A stretch of 64,000 bases of DNA. Origin: Shimia gijangensis (GTDB taxonomy: Bacteria; Pseudomonadota; Alphaproteobacteria; Rhodobacterales; Rhodobacteraceae). Position 1 is the stretch's first letter, and each line of letters begins with the position of its first letter. Shown in pieces: positions 9,911 through 19,476 of the stretch. Under the pieces are notes generated by a model, which was not told where the DNA came from, made no database searches, and was given only the letters and a program-made list of their open reading frames with translations. The stretch covers positions 57,618-121,617 of the forward strand of contig NZ_FQZQ01000014.1 of NCBI RefSeq assembly GCF_900142085.1, in the 5' to 3' direction. The translations under genes and the position numbers were made by a program.

Positions 9911-10264
9911 ATGCGCTACGTATGGGCACTTTTGGGGTTCGTTTGCCTGGGTCTTGCGCTTGTTGGAGTCATTCTACCGCTGTTGCCAACGGTCCCATTT
10001 TTGCTTTTGGCCGCGTTTTTCTTCGCTCGCTCTTCCGAACGCATGCACAATTGGCTTTTGTCGCACCCCAAACTTGGCCCTCCCATCGAAGATTGGCAGA
10101 CGCGCGGCGCAATCAACCCGGCAGCCAAGCGAATTGCCACAATCTCAATTGGTCTGGTGTTTGCAATTTCGCTCATACTTGGGCTGCGCCCATTGGTTTT
10201 GGGTATTCAGGCCGTCGTTTTGTCCTGCGTTCTGCTGTTTATCTGGACGCGGCCTAACTGGTAG
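9911..10264 (+). CDS. DUF454 (YbaN-type) inner-membrane protein
   Basis: 117 residues with three or four hydrophobic segments. It begins with the DUF454 pattern of one helix, LPLLPTVPFLLLAAFFFARSS, then LLSHPKLGPPIEDW. The function of the family is not established. It starts 3 bp after the hemW stop and is likely the last gene of the rph-rdgB-hemW transcript. Its 3' end overlaps the convergent parB by 11 bp. Confidence 0.88.
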   Translation: MRYVWALLGFVCLGLALVGVILPLLPTVPFLLLAAFFFARSSERMHNWLLSHPKLGPPIEDWQTRGAINPAAKRIATISIGLVFAISLILGLRPLVLGIQAVVLSCVLLFIWTRPNW

Positions 10265-11147
10265 CGGACAAAATTCGGCAAATCTCGTCCAGCTGATCAA
10301 GCGATGCGTACTTAACCACCACCTGACCAGATTCTCCGCCGACTTGATGATCGATTGACACCTTCATTCCAAGATTGGCGGAAAGATCCCCTTCCAGCGC
10401 GACAGTATCCGCATCCTTGGCGGGTTTAACCGCAACCTTCTTTGGCTTTCCATCCGGTTTTGAAACAGCCTTCGCCAAAGCTTCAGTCTGGCGAACGGAA
10501 AGCCCTGATTTCACGACCTTTTTCGCCAACTCACTTGGGTTGTCTAAAGTAATCAACGCACGTGCATGCCCTGCGGTCAGGTCACCGCACTTTAGCATGG
10601 ACAACACATCTTCGGGCAATGACAACAAACGCATAAGGTTGGCAATGTGGCTTCTGCTTTTGCCAAGTGCTTCGGAAAGCCTTTCTTGGGTATGCCCAAA
10701 TTTATCCATCAATGAACGATAGCCGGCCGCCTCTTCCACCGGGTTGAGATCAGCCCGCTGAATGTTTTCGATAATGGCGATTTCCAGAACTTCTGTGTCA
10801 TTGTATTCGCGCACAACGACCGGCAGTTCATGCAATTGCGCCATTTGCGATGCACGCCAGCGCCGTTCACCTGCAACGATCTCATATTTTCCGCCGTCGA
10901 CTTCGCGCACGATAAGCGGTTGAATCACGCCTTTTTCGCGTATCGACGCCGCCAACTCTTCCAGCTGATCTTGTGTAAAATCACGCCGGGGCTGGTCTGG
11001 ATTTGGAACAACCTGCTCGATCGGCACCATAAGATCGGCCCGTCGAGTTGCCTCGTGTGAGGATTGTGCCTGATCTTCGGTAACATCTGCCATCAATGCC
11101 GAAAGGCCACGCCCCAATCCGCGAGATTTGGTTTTCTTTGCTGCCAT
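10254..11147 (-). CDS. parB: Chromosome-partitioning protein ParB
   Basis: Binds parS sites and spreads as a CTP-dependent clamp, loading SMC and driving origin segregation with ParA. 297 residues. The basic N-terminal tail carries the ParA-stimulating GLGRGLSALMA (about residues 10-20). The CTP-binding box is GERRWRA (93-99). A helix-turn-helix follows (TQERLSEALGKSRSHIANLMRL), and a C-terminal dimerisation region ends in LDQLDEICRIL. It is downstream of parA by 15 bp. The two parS sites in this window lie 1.4 and 3.3 kb away. Confidence 0.98.
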   Translation of the reverse strand: MAAKKTKSRGLGRGLSALMADVTEDQAQSSHEATRRADLMVPIEQVVPNPDQPRRDFTQDQLEELAASIREKGVIQPLIVREVDGGKYEIVAGERRWRASQMAQLHELPVVVREYNDTEVLEIAIIENIQRADLNPVEEAAGYRSLMDKFGHTQERLSEALGKSRSHIANLMRLLSLPEDVLSMLKCGDLTAGHARALITLDNPSELAKKVVKSGLSVRQTEALAKAVSKPDGKPKKVAVKPAKDADTVALEGDLSANLGMKVSIDHQVGGESGQVVVKYASLDQLDEICRILSATS

Positions 11148-11162
11148 AGTGTGGGTCTCCCC

Positions 11163-11972
11163 TTAAGCGGTTGTACTGATACGTTTATTCAGAATTTCGC
11201 GCGCCAAGTCGCGATAAGCTTCGGCACCTTTGGATGTCGGATCGTAATCCAACACAGGTTGAGCAAATGACGGCGCTTCGGACACCCGCACATTGCGCGG
11301 AATTTTTGTCTCAAACACCAGCTCACCCAAATTGTCGCGCGCGTCCTGTTCAACCTGTTGGGAAAGGTTGTTGCGGGCATCAAACATCGTCAGCACAACG
11401 CCCTCGATACGCAAATTGCGGTTTGCGGTCTGGCGAACCTCGCGCACAGTCAGCATCAGTTGAGACAACCCTTCCAGAGCAAAAAACTCACTTTGCAAAG
11501 GAATCAGGACCGAATGCGAAGCAATCATTGCGTTCACCGTCAACAAGTTCAAAGACGGAGGGCAATCAATCAAAACAAAGTCCCAGTGATACTCATCCAT
11601 TGCTGGCTGACGAAGGGCATCATGCAAAAGAAAACTGCGCTTTTCGTTTGAAATCAGCTCGATATCGGCCGAGCTCAGGTCCACAGTCGCTGGAATTATG
11701 GCCATTCCTTCGGTCGCCGTCAGATGGACCACATCCTTTAGATCCGCATCATCCAACAACAAGTCATAGGTCGTATATTCACGGTCTGCGGTGTCAATCC
11801 CAAGTCCGGTCGATGCATTGCCTTGAGGATCAAGGTCAACCACAAGAACGCGACTACCCTGCTCGACCAAGGCGGCCGCCAGGTTAATAGCGGTGGTCGT
11901 TTTTCCGACGCCGCCTTTTTGGTTGGCCACTGCGATAATTTTAGGGCCCTTAGGGCGAGTGGGATCAGACAC
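11163..11972 (-). CDS. parA: Chromosome-partitioning ATPase ParA
   Basis: Dynamic ATPase that pulls ParB-parS complexes across the nucleoid. 269 residues. The deviant Walker A is KGGVGKTT (residues 19-26) with the signature Lys, followed by VVDLDPQGNAS (Walker A') and FVLIDCPPSL (Walker B). Short N-terminus without a helix-turn-helix, so a chromosomal type rather than a plasmid P1-type ParA. Overlaps the end of rsmG by 8 bp within the rsmG-parA-parB operon. Confidence 0.98.
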   Translation of the reverse strand: MSDPTRPKGPKIIAVANQKGGVGKTTTAINLAAALVEQGSRVLVVDLDPQGNASTGLGIDTADREYTTYDLLLDDADLKDVVHLTATEGMAIIPATVDLSSADIELISNEKRSFLLHDALRQPAMDEYHWDFVLIDCPPSLNLLTVNAMIASHSVLIPLQSEFFALEGLSQLMLTVREVRQTANRNLRIEGVVLTMFDARNNLSQQVEQDARDNLGELVFETKIPRNVRVSEAPSFAQPVLDYDPTSKGAEAYRDLAREILNKRISTTA

Positions 11973-12591
11973 GCCTGATATCCTTAACCTTGAGAATGAC
12001 AGAACTGGGCTCAGTCCTACTTGTAATCACGTCGAAATCGAAAGACCACGATTCCTGTGCGTTCTGAACTTCTTTTTGCCAAGAGGCGCCTTTTTGAAAC
12101 AACGCCGTCCCATTCGGGGCCAAGTGACGTTCAGCAAATGAGAACAAGGCAGACAGATCCGCCAGGGCCCGCGCAGAAAGAATATCTGCAGCTTGGGGGT
12201 CGGCCTGCTCAATGCGCTTGGTAAGAATGGTTCCTTGAACCCCGGTTTCCCGCAACACCGTGCGTAGAAACGCACATTTTCGCTGATCGCTCTCGATTAG
12301 AGTAACCCTCACCGGTGAGTGACTCTCGGACGACATAAGCGCAACCACCAACCCAGGAAAGCCGCCACCGCTTCCGATGTCGACCCAATGCCCGACTGGA
12401 TGCTCTGCCATATGATAGATCTGCGCTGAATCAAGAATATGGCGGGTCCATAAGGTATCTAAAGTGGATTTTGACACGAGATTTATTCGCGGATTCCACT
12501 TCAAAAGTAGATCAGCGAGGATTTTCAGGCGGTCAGATGTTTCACGTGAAACATTCAACTGCTCAAGAACACGGTCCGCTTGGTCGCTCAC
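11965..12591 (-). CDS. rsmG: 16S rRNA (guanine-N7) methyltransferase RsmG (GidB)
   Basis: Methylates N7 of G527 (E. coli numbering) in 16S rRNA with SAM. 208 residues. SAM-binding motif I reads [13 protein letters not shown] and is followed by [13 protein letters not shown]. The N-terminal codons for NVSRET are a perfect parS site. It overlaps mnmG by 4 bp upstream and parA by 8 bp downstream, the standard alphaproteobacterial gidA-gidB-parA-parB order near the origin. Confidence 0.96.
   Translation of the reverse strand: MSDQADRVLEQLNVSRETSDRLKILADLLLKWNPRINLVSKSTLDTLWTRHILDSAQIYHMAEHPVGHWVDIGSGGGFPGLVVALMSSESHSPVRVTLIESDQRKCAFLRTVLRETGVQGTILTKRIEQADPQAADILSARALADLSALFSFAERHLAPNGTALFQKGASWQKEVQNAQESWSFDFDVITSRTEPSSVILKVKDIRRV
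12538..12553. promoter_or_regulatory. parS centromere site 1
   Basis: Perfect 16-bp palindrome TGTTTCACGTGAAACA, identical to the bacterial parS consensus, embedded in rsmG codons for Asn-Val-Ser-Arg-Glu-Thr. ParB should nucleate here. About 5 kb from the proposed origin. Confidence 0.95.
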
Positions 12592-14459
12592 GCCGATTTC
12601 TCCCGTTGCGCCTTGCGCAATTTCGCCAAAAGAAGCGTCAAAGCCGCTGGCGTCATTCCATCTATTCGACCTGCTTGAGCCAGGTTATCTGGACGGGCCT
12701 GGCTGAGTTTGAACTTGAGTTCATTCGACAAGCCCTCAATCATGGAATAGTCGAAGTCATTGGGAATACGCTGGTTTTCATCACGACGCATGGCCTGAAC
12801 ATCGCGCATTTGCCGTTCGATATAGGTCGCGTACAAAGCATCTCTCTCAAGCTGTTCGCGAATTTCTCCGTCAACATCAGACAGGCTTTCGTCCAAAGAA
12901 AGCAAGTCATCAAACCCCACGTCAGGATAAGACAAAACCTGAAACGCCGTGCGCCGATTGCCATCCTGGTTGACGGAAATGCCAGCCGCCCTTAGCTGTT
13001 TGGGCGTAAATTCTTCCTTCTCTAAGATTGATTTGGCGGATGTTAGTCTTTCCATCTTTTCAGAAAACACGCGATTTCGACCGTCACCAACCAACCCGAG
13101 CTCAATGCCGGTCTGGGTGAGTCGCTGATCCGCATTGTCGGCCCGGAGCGACAGACGGAATTCGGCGCGGGATGTAAACATCCGATAGGGTTCTGTCACG
13201 CCTCGGGTGATAAGGTCATCAACCATAACGCCAATATAGCTGTCTGAACGGCTAAAATAGTGAGGATCCCGCCCCTGCGATGCCAAAGCCGCGTTTAAGC
13301 CCGCAACCAAACCCTGCGCTGCTGCCTCTTCATAGCCGGTGGTGCCATTGATTTGGCCGGCCAAATACAGGCCTGGTACCGTCTTAACTGCCAATGTCGC
13401 ATCCAAAGACCGGGGATCGACATAGTCATATTCAATCGCGTAACCGGGCTGCAGTATCTCACAGTTTTCAAGCCCATAGATCGAATGAACGTACTCTTCC
13501 TGCACATTTACAGGCAAAGACGTCGAGATTCCGTTCGGGTACACCGTGTTATCATCCAGACTTTCCGGCTCAAGAAAGACCTGATGCGAGGACTTGTCAG
13601 CGAACCGAACAATTTTATCCTCAATCGAGGGGCAGTAGCGGGGACCAACCCCATCGATGTGACCACCATACATCGCTGATTTTTCGAGGTTTTCGCGGAT
13701 AATATCGTGGGTTTTCTCATTCGTGTGGGTAATGCCGCAGGAGATCTGACGCGCAAAAGGCGCCTTGTTCAAAAACGAAAACATTGCCGGGTCTTCGTCT
13801 CCGGGCTGAGAATCCAGCACCTCCCAATTGATGGTTTTCCCGTTTAGACGCGGGGGCGTTCCGGTTTTCAGCCGCCCCAATGGCAACGCGAAGCTGTCGA
13901 TTCGCTCAGCCAGCTTAACGGAAGGATCGTCGCCCATCCGCCCACCGGGGCGCGATACATCACCAATGTGAATAACGCCGCGCAGGAACGTTCCTGTTGT
14001 CAAAACAACGGACTGAGCCGAAATCTCGGACCCATCCGCCAGAATGACGCCGCGCACGGCGCCGCTTTGTATCAGAAAATCTGTTGCCTCGCCTTCAACA
14101 ATCGTGAGGTTTGGCGTCGCTTCAATCTCAGCCAACATAGAGTCGCGATAGATTTTCCGATCTGCCTGGGCACGCGGACCCTGAACAGCGGGCCCTTTTC
14201 GACGATTTAACAGTCGAAACTGAATGCCCGCCTGATCCGCAACACGACCCATAAGGCCGTCCAGCGCATCGATCTCGCGCACCAGATGGCCTTTGCCCAA
14301 GCCGCCAATCGCCGGATTGCAAGACATGACACCAATACCGGATTTCTTCAACGTCACCAAAGCAGTGCGTACACCCATACGAGAGGCCGCATGCGCCGCA
14401 TCTGCGCCGGCATGTCCTCCTCCAACAACGATGACATCAAAATGTTTCACGTGAAACAC
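12588..14459 (-). CDS. mnmG: tRNA uridine-5-carboxymethylaminomethyl modification enzyme MnmG (GidA)
   Basis: FAD enzyme that, with MnmE, modifies the wobble uridine (U34) of certain tRNAs. 623 residues from the longest start. The FAD-binding loop [10 protein letters not shown] is near the N-terminus, and family stretches SCNPAIGG and [17 protein letters not shown] are clear. The start is ambiguous. GTG at 14459 directly abuts GGGA, which is too close. GTG three codons later (14450) has AGGGAG about 8 nt upstream and gives [12 protein letters not shown]. Both choices place the parS palindrome at the very start of the message. Confidence 0.97.
   Translation of the reverse strand: MFHVKHFDVIVVGGGHAGADAAHAASRMGVRTALVTLKKSGIGVMSCNPAIGGLGKGHLVREIDALDGLMGRVADQAGIQFRLLNRRKGPAVQGPRAQADRKIYRDSMLAEIEATPNLTIVEGEATDFLIQSGAVRGVILADGSEISAQSVVLTTGTFLRGVIHIGDVSRPGGRMGDDPSVKLAERIDSFALPLGRLKTGTPPRLNGKTINWEVLDSQPGDEDPAMFSFLNKAPFARQISCGITHTNEKTHDIIRENLEKSAMYGGHIDGVGPRYCPSIEDKIVRFADKSSHQVFLEPESLDDNTVYPNGISTSLPVNVQEEYVHSIYGLENCEILQPGYAIEYDYVDPRSLDATLAVKTVPGLYLAGQINGTTGYEEAAAQGLVAGLNAALASQGRDPHYFSRSDSYIGVMVDDLITRGVTEPYRMFTSRAEFRLSLRADNADQRLTQTGIELGLVGDGRNRVFSEKMERLTSAKSILEKEEFTPKQLRAAGISVNQDGNRRTAFQVLSYPDVGFDDLLSLDESLSDVDGEIREQLERDALYATYIERQMRDVQAMRRDENQRIPNDFDYSMIEGLSNELKFKLSQARPDNLAQAGRIDGMTPAALTLLLAKLRKAQREKSA
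14443..14458. promoter_or_regulatory. parS centromere site 2
   Basis: Second perfect TGTTTCACGTGAAACA palindrome, overlapping the first six codons of mnmG and the probable ribosome-site/start region. About 3.2 kb from the proposed origin and 1.9 kb from the other parS. Confidence 0.95.
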
Positions 14460-14462
14460 TCC

Positions 14463-15761
14463 CTACTTACCGATGCAAAAGCTCGAAAAGATTTCGTCGA
14501 GCAGGTTCTCGACATCTACGCGACCAACAATCGAATCCAAAGCCCGAATTGCGCTGCGCAGTTCTTCTGCGGCTATCTCATAATGATCCGGGCCCAAATC
14601 GAGAACCGCGCTGGCAGCGCTTAGGTTATCATTTGCCCGACCCATGGCTGTGCGGTGACGTTCGCGTGTGGCTATTCCGGAACGCGCGGCGCGGTCCGAT
14701 AGAGTTGTGGTGATCTCTTTGACCAAATCAGACACCCCCTGCCCGGACACACCGGACACCGCATCTGTTGCATCACTTAACACGTCCGCCTTGGCGGTCC
14801 GAACGATGTCACCTGGGAGCGGTTGAAAATCCGGATGCTGGTTCTGCTCAATCAAAAAGACCCGAAGGTCAGCGGCTTTAGCACGTTCTCTGGCGCGCTC
14901 AATTCCAATGCCTTCTACATGATCCGTTGTCTCGCGCAGACCCGCAGTATCCAAGAGAGTTACGGGCAAACCATTCAAATCCATGCGGACTTCAATGACA
15001 TCGCGGGTTGTGCCCGCGTACTCCGATGTAATTGCCGCCTCACGACCAGCTAACATATTGAGAAGAGTAGATTTTCCAACGTTTGGGGCACCCAAAATGG
15101 CAACTTCAAACCCAGTACGGATACGCTCAGCTGCCTCTACACCGGAAATCTCAGTTGCAAGCTCTGAACGCACATTGCCAAGCAAGCCCAGAACTTCTGG
15201 TGACACATCGACAGGGACTTCTTCATCCGCAAAATCGATTGTGGCTTCCAACAGAGCCGCTGCGCGGATCAAGTTTGAGCGCCAACCCCCTGCAAGGTCA
15301 CCAAGATCACCAGAAAGCACGCGCAGGGCCTGACGGCGCTGTGCTTCGGTCTCAGCCTCAATCAGATCCGCCAGCCCCTCGACCTGCGCCAGATCAAGAC
15401 AGCCGTTTTCCAACGCGCGACGTGTGAACTCTCCGGGCTCGGCCAATCGCAGGCCGTCCATCTCAGACAGTTCCCGCAACACTGCGTTGACCACGGCCAC
15501 CGAGCCATGCAAATGCAGCTCGAGAACTTCTTCTCCGGTGAAGCTGTTTTTTTCTGGGAAAAACAGCACCAGCGCCTGATCCAAGCGACGTCCGGCGGCG
15601 TCCTTCAATATCCGGAGACTGGCCATGCGGGGATGCGGCAGTTTACCAAATAGTGCGCTGCCTGCATGCCCAGCCAAAGACCCGGACACACGAACGACAG
15701 CGACCCCCGCTTTACCGGGGGCCGTTGCTAGAGCGAAGATTGTGTCAGGCACATAGACCAT
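14463..15761 (-). CDS. mnmE: tRNA modification GTPase MnmE (TrmE)
   Basis: Partner of MnmG in wobble-uridine modification. 432 residues. Order: N-terminal tetrahydrofolate-binding domain ([22 protein letters not shown]), helical domain, then an inserted G domain with [12 protein letters not shown] (P-loop), DTAGLRE, and the G4-like region. The C-terminus is FCIGK, the conserved CxGK methyl-acceptor motif. The stop lies 3 bp before the mnmG GTG, so translation of the two is likely coupled. Confidence 0.97.
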   Translation of the reverse strand: MVYVPDTIFALATAPGKAGVAVVRVSGSLAGHAGSALFGKLPHPRMASLRILKDAAGRRLDQALVLFFPEKNSFTGEEVLELHLHGSVAVVNAVLRELSEMDGLRLAEPGEFTRRALENGCLDLAQVEGLADLIEAETEAQRRQALRVLSGDLGDLAGGWRSNLIRAAALLEATIDFADEEVPVDVSPEVLGLLGNVRSELATEISGVEAAERIRTGFEVAILGAPNVGKSTLLNMLAGREAAITSEYAGTTRDVIEVRMDLNGLPVTLLDTAGLRETTDHVEGIGIERARERAKAADLRVFLIEQNQHPDFQPLPGDIVRTAKADVLSDATDAVSGVSGQGVSDLVKEITTTLSDRAARSGIATRERHRTAMGRANDNLSAASAVLDLGPDHYEIAAEELRSAIRALDSIVGRVDVENLLDEIFSSFCIGK

Positions 15762-15771
15762 GGCACCACCT

Positions 15772-17076
15772 TTAGGTGTTCATAGAATCGAAGAACTCAG
15801 AGTTCGATTTGGTTTGCTTCAACTTGGAAATCAGGAACTCGACAGCATCCGTCGTCCCCATCGGGTTCAGAATACGACGCAGCACAAATGTTTTCGCCAG
15901 ATCGATTTTGTCGACCAACAGCTCTTCTTTCCGGGTGCCGGACTTCAGAATATCGATGGCAGGGAAGACACGTTTGTCAGCGATCTTGCGATCCAGAACA
16001 ATCTCTGAGTTACCGGTGCCTTTGAATTCTTCAAAGATCACCTCGTCCATGCGGCTGCCCGTATCGATCAGCGCAGTCGATATGATGGTCAGCGACCCAC
16101 CCTCTTCGATGTTCCGCGCGGCACCAAAGAAACGCTTAGGGCGCTGCAGGGCGTTTGCATCCACACCACCAGTCAAAACCTTACCCGAGGATGGGACCAC
16201 GGTGTTAAAAGCTCTACCAAGTCTTGTGATCGAATCCAGAAGGATCACAACATCTCGTTTATGTTCGACCAATCTCTTGGCCTTTTCGATCACCATTTCA
16301 GCCACGGCTACGTGACGGGTTGCAGGTTCGTCAAAAGTAGACGACACAACTTCGCCCTTCACCGAGCGCTGCATATCCGTCACCTCTTCGGGGCGTTCAT
16401 CGATCAGCAGGACGATCAGATAACACTCTGGGTGGTTGGCTTCGATGCTGTGTGCGATGTTCTGCAACAGAACGGTTTTACCGGTCCGCGGCGGCGCCAC
16501 GATCAGCGAGCGCTGACCCTTACCAATCGGAGCCACCAAATCGATAATCCGGGCCGAGCGATCCTTGATAGTGGGATCTTCGATTTCCATGTTCAAACGC
16601 TCATCCGGATAAAGCGGCGTGAGGTTATCAAAAGCAATCTTATGCTTGGCGCGTTCGGGCGCTTCAAAGTTGATCTGAGTAACGTTCGTCAGAGCGAAAT
16701 AGCGTTCGGCCTCTTCCGGCGCCTTGATCGCACCACTCACCGTATCTCCGGTACGCAGGCTATATTGACGGATCATGTCAGGGCTGACGTAGATGTCATC
16801 TGGGCCCGGCAGATAGTTTGCTTCGGGTGAGCGCAAAAAGGCAAAACCGTCCTGAAGCACCTCAAGCACACCTTCGCCGGAAATCTCCCATCCGTCATCT
16901 GCACGTTCGCGCAAAATCTGGAACATGATTTCGCCCTTACGCATAGTCGAGGCGTTTTCAATCTCAAGCTCTTCAGCCACCGCCAACAGGTCTTTGGGGC
17001 TTGTGGCTTTCAACTCGGAAAGAGATAGTTTTTCGACGTTTGTTTCAACGACTACATCATCGGTCATAGGGTACAT
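15772..17076 (-). CDS. rho: Transcription termination factor Rho
   Basis: Hexameric RNA-dependent helicase that ends transcription. 434 residues. N-terminal Rho domain ([21 protein letters not shown]), RNA-binding cold-shock fold ([16 protein letters not shown]), then ATPase Walker [12 protein letters not shown] and Walker [12 protein letters not shown]. Two starts are possible, ATG 17076 and ATG 17067 three codons on; neither has a strong ribosome site. A small hairpin (AGCTTC-loop-GAAGCT, 17086-17100) sits just upstream. Ten bp separate it from mnmE. Confidence 0.98.
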   Translation of the reverse strand: MYPMTDDVVVETNVEKLSLSELKATSPKDLLAVAEELEIENASTMRKGEIMFQILRERADDGWEISGEGVLEVLQDGFAFLRSPEANYLPGPDDIYVSPDMIRQYSLRTGDTVSGAIKAPEEAERYFALTNVTQINFEAPERAKHKIAFDNLTPLYPDERLNMEIEDPTIKDRSARIIDLVAPIGKGQRSLIVAPPRTGKTVLLQNIAHSIEANHPECYLIVLLIDERPEEVTDMQRSVKGEVVSSTFDEPATRHVAVAEMVIEKAKRLVEHKRDVVILLDSITRLGRAFNTVVPSSGKVLTGGVDANALQRPKRFFGAARNIEEGGSLTIISTALIDTGSRMDEVIFEEFKGTGNSEIVLDRKIADKRVFPAIDILKSGTRKEELLVDKIDLAKTFVLRRILNPMGTTDAVEFLISKLKQTKSNSEFFDSMNT

Positions 17077-17189
17077 CCCAAGTGCAGCTTCTTCGAAGCT
17101 ACGAATTGCATTTCAAATATGGAAAACACGCGACCCGGACGGGCCTGTTGCGGGATTACTTAAGGTGTCAGGCGAAAAGAGTCAAACTC

Positions 17190-17639
17190 TCAGAATTTAA
17201 CAACCACAGACAAGACGATCACAATCATCAGAATGGTCGGTATTTCGTTCATCAATCGGTACGACCGACCTGGCAGCTTGTTTTCACCCCGCGCAAAGCG
17301 TTTGCGCATTATCATCAGCCAGTGATCAAAGATCGTCATAGCGATGATGCAGAAGCCTTTGGTGTAGGGCCAGATCAAAGACCAGTCGACAACACCGGGA
17401 GTGAACACCAAACAAAGCCCTGCGCCCCATGCCACCACGCTGGCCGGGGACATGATATATCGCTGCAGCTTGAATTCCATGATCTTAAGGGTTTCATCCA
17501 GCTGATCCCCTTTATCCGCTCTCTCGGCATGATAGACGAACAGTCTGGGTAAATAGAACAATCCTGCCATCCAGGAAAGCACGGCCATGATATGAACCGA
17601 AAGGACATACGGATAAATGTCAGCAAGAAAATAGGTCAT
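17190..17639 (-). CDS. hemJ: HemJ, protoporphyrinogen IX oxidase (CopD/UPF0093 family)
   Basis: Membrane enzyme that oxidises protoporphyrinogen IX to protoporphyrin IX in bacteria lacking HemG/HemY oxidases. 149 residues from ATG 17639, with four predicted membrane helices. The first helix carries the conserved His (VHIMAVLSWMAGLFYLPRLF) and is followed by FVYHAE. A TTG at 17651 would add four residues; ATG 17639, with GGAT upstream, is preferred. First gene left of the proposed origin, transcribed away from it, 113 bp upstream of rho. Confidence 0.9.
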   Translation of the reverse strand: MTYFLADIYPYVLSVHIMAVLSWMAGLFYLPRLFVYHAERADKGDQLDETLKIMEFKLQRYIMSPASVVAWGAGLCLVFTPGVVDWSLIWPYTKGFCIIAMTIFDHWLMIMRKRFARGENKLPGRSYRLMNEIPTILMIVIVLSVVVKF

Positions 17640-18046
17640 CGTTATATCCAAGCGCGTCTTTTCTCTTCTCTAAATAAATAAAGAAGAAAGAAAAAGGATG
17701 ATGTTTTTGTAGGGAGGTCAAAACATGTGGATTAATGGCTTTTCACAAGGGTTTTGCACAGGGGGATATTCGTTTTCAACACTATGACTGTTTTGTGGAT
17801 GATTATTGATATCTGTTAAATATCAACGGTGTAAGGGTGAACAATGTGAGGAGTGCTTGGGGATATCAGAGGGTAAAAAATGTATGGAGAAGCCCACTAA
17901 CAGGGCGATAGTTATCCTCATCCAGAAAGGATAAAACGCGTGGAACATCGTGAAACATGTGGGTTTTCCCCGGCTTGCAATGCGGCGTCGAATTTCCCAG
18001 AAAGGGACCTCAGGATACACGCATAGAAATCCACGAACTTATCCAC
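17640..18046. other. Probable chromosomal replication origin (oriC) region
   Basis: A 407-bp gap without a convincing gene, between leftward hemJ-rho-mnmE-mnmG-rsmG-parAB and rightward maf-aroE-coaE-dnaQ. It holds a perfect DnaA box TTATCCACA (18039-18047) and three 8-of-9 matches: TGTGGATTA (17726-17734), TGTGGATGA (17794-17802) and TTATCCTCA (17912-17920). AT-rich tracts at about 17668-17700 and 17801-17826 could unwind. The second contains an inverted repeat TTGATAT/ATATCAA (17806-17812, 17820-17826). The divergent layout and two parS sites within 5.5 kb match alphaproteobacterial origins. The hemJ and maf promoters must also lie here. Function is inferred, not shown. Confidence 0.75.
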
Positions 18047-18047
18047 A
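18039..18047 (+). promoter_or_regulatory. Perfect DnaA box at the maf start codon
   Basis: TTATCCACA, an exact match to the DnaA consensus. Its last base is the A of the maf ATG, so DnaA binding here could affect both origin firing and maf expression. Confidence 0.65.
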
Positions 18048-18646
18048 TGTCGAACAAGATCATTTTGGCCTCAGGCTCGGAAATCCGGGCAACTCTCTTG
18101 CGAAATGCAGGTTTGGAGTTCGACATAGCGGTCGCGCGTGTCGACGAAGATATGTTACGCCGTGCGCTTGAGGCTGAAGGCGCGCCGCCCCGCGATGTGG
18201 CGGATGCGCTGGCCGAGGCCAAGGCCGGTAAGGTTGCAATGAAAAACCCGGACAGGTTGGTGATTGGTTGCGATCAGGTGCTGGAGTTCGAGGGGCGGGT
18301 TTTTTCCAAGCCAACTGATATTGATGAAGCACGTCGCCAGCTGATGTCTTTGCGTGGCAACCGCCATCAGTTGTTGTCTGCGTTGGTTGTGTTTCATGAA
18401 AACCAACCTGTTTGGCGGCATGTGGGTGTTGTCCGATTGCAGATGCGGGACTTTTCGAACGCCTATCTGGACGAATACCTTGATCGCAACTGGGATAGCA
18501 TTCGCTGGTCTGTCGGTGGTTATAAGCTTGAAGAAGAGGGTGTGCGGTTGTTTCACCGTGTAGACGGCGACTATTTCAATGTGCTTGGATTACCGTTGAT
18601 TGAATTGCTGAATTACCTCACGACCCGAGGAGACCTAAAAACATGA
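18047..18646 (+). CDS. maf: Maf-family nucleoside triphosphate pyrophosphatase
   Basis: Maf proteins hydrolyse modified or canonical nucleotides (such as dTTP, UTP or m7GTP), and overexpression can inhibit septum formation. 199 residues. N-terminal KIILASGSEIRATLL carries the substrate-loop SxS-R pattern, with GCDQVLEF and VGGYKLEEEG later. Start set at ATG 18047, where family similarity begins; the frame is open upstream to 17957 but that part is not Maf-like. No Shine-Dalgarno is visible; a DnaA box occupies that place instead. First gene right of the proposed origin; overlaps aroE by 4 bp. Confidence 0.92.
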   Translation: MSNKIILASGSEIRATLLRNAGLEFDIAVARVDEDMLRRALEAEGAPPRDVADALAEAKAGKVAMKNPDRLVIGCDQVLEFEGRVFSKPTDIDEARRQLMSLRGNRHQLLSALVVFHENQPVWRHVGVVRLQMRDFSNAYLDEYLDRNWDSIRWSVGGYKLEEEGVRLFHRVDGDYFNVLGLPLIELLNYLTTRGDLKT

Positions 18647-19476
18647 CTTTACCGCGCATTCCCCTTGCTGGTGTAATTGGCCACCCCATCGCGCACTCCA
18701 AATCGCCACAGGTGCATGGGCATTGGCTGAAAACCTATGGATTGCCGGGTCACTACATCCCGATGGACGTCAGTAGTGAAGATCTTGAGCAGGTTCTTCG
18801 GGCCCTGCCAAAAATGGGATTTGTCGGGGCGAACGTCACGATCCCGCATAAAGAACGGGTTTTGGACCTTGTCGATCAGGTGACCGACCGGGCAACGTTG
18901 ATTGGCGCGGTGAATACGTTGATCTTTCGCGATGACGGAACTGCTATTGGTGACAATACCGATGGCTATGGTTTCATTGAAAACCTGCGTCAGGGCGCAC
19001 CAGATTGGCAACCTGCAGCGGGCCCGGCTGTGGTTTTGGGTGCTGGGGGTGCTGCTCGGGCGATTGTCGCCTCCCTTTTGGATGCGGGCGTACCTGAAAT
19101 TCTGATCTCAAACCGCACTCGGGTACGGGCCGAGCAGCTCCGCGAAGATTTTGGCACCCGGTTGACGGTTGTCGAATGGGTTCAGGCGGGAAATATCCTT
19201 GAAGATGGCGCAACCGTGGTCAACACGACGTCTTTGGGCATGGCGGGTAAGTCAGAGTTGCGGGTGCCGTTGGATGGGTTGAACAAAAACGCAGTTGTGA
19301 CGGATTTGGTTTATAATCCTTTGAAAACCAACTTCCTGGCAGAAGCAGAGACCCAAGGCTGCACAACGGTTGATGGGCTTGGCATGTTGCTGCATCAGGC
19401 GGTTCCGGGGTTTGAGCGGTGGTTTGGCACGCGTCCGGAAGTGGATGATGCGACCAGACAGGCGGCGTTGGCATGA
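18643..19476 (+). CDS. aroE: Shikimate dehydrogenase AroE
   Basis: Reduces 3-dehydroshikimate to shikimate with NADPH in aromatic amino-acid synthesis. 277 residues. Substrate-binding GHPIAHSKSP at the N-terminus, the catalytic Lys in NVTIPHKE, NTDGYGF, and the nucleotide loop GAGGAARAI. ATGA overlaps with both maf upstream and coaE downstream, so the four genes maf-aroE-coaE-dnaQ form one translationally coupled operon. Confidence 0.97.
   Translation: MTLPRIPLAGVIGHPIAHSKSPQVHGHWLKTYGLPGHYIPMDVSSEDLEQVLRALPKMGFVGANVTIPHKERVLDLVDQVTDRATLIGAVNTLIFRDDGTAIGDNTDGYGFIENLRQGAPDWQPAAGPAVVLGAGGAARAIVASLLDAGVPEILISNRTRVRAEQLREDFGTRLTVVEWVQAGNILEDGATVVNTTSLGMAGKSELRVPLDGLNKNAVVTDLVYNPLKTNFLAEAETQGCTTVDGLGMLLHQAVPGFERWFGTRPEVDDATRQAALA

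Noticed and set aside
11234..11887. 217-codon open frame opposite parA
   Set aside because: Low-complexity composition (Pro, Ser, Gln, Arg), no ribosome site, lies wholly within parA.
17752..17760. Fifth DnaA box (TTTTGCACA) in the origin gap
   Set aside because: Only 7 of 9 match; too weak to count without binding data.
17823..18020. 65-codon minus-strand frame in the proposed origin
   Set aside because: No ribosome site, no family, interrupts DnaA-box-bearing DNA; composition like random sequence.
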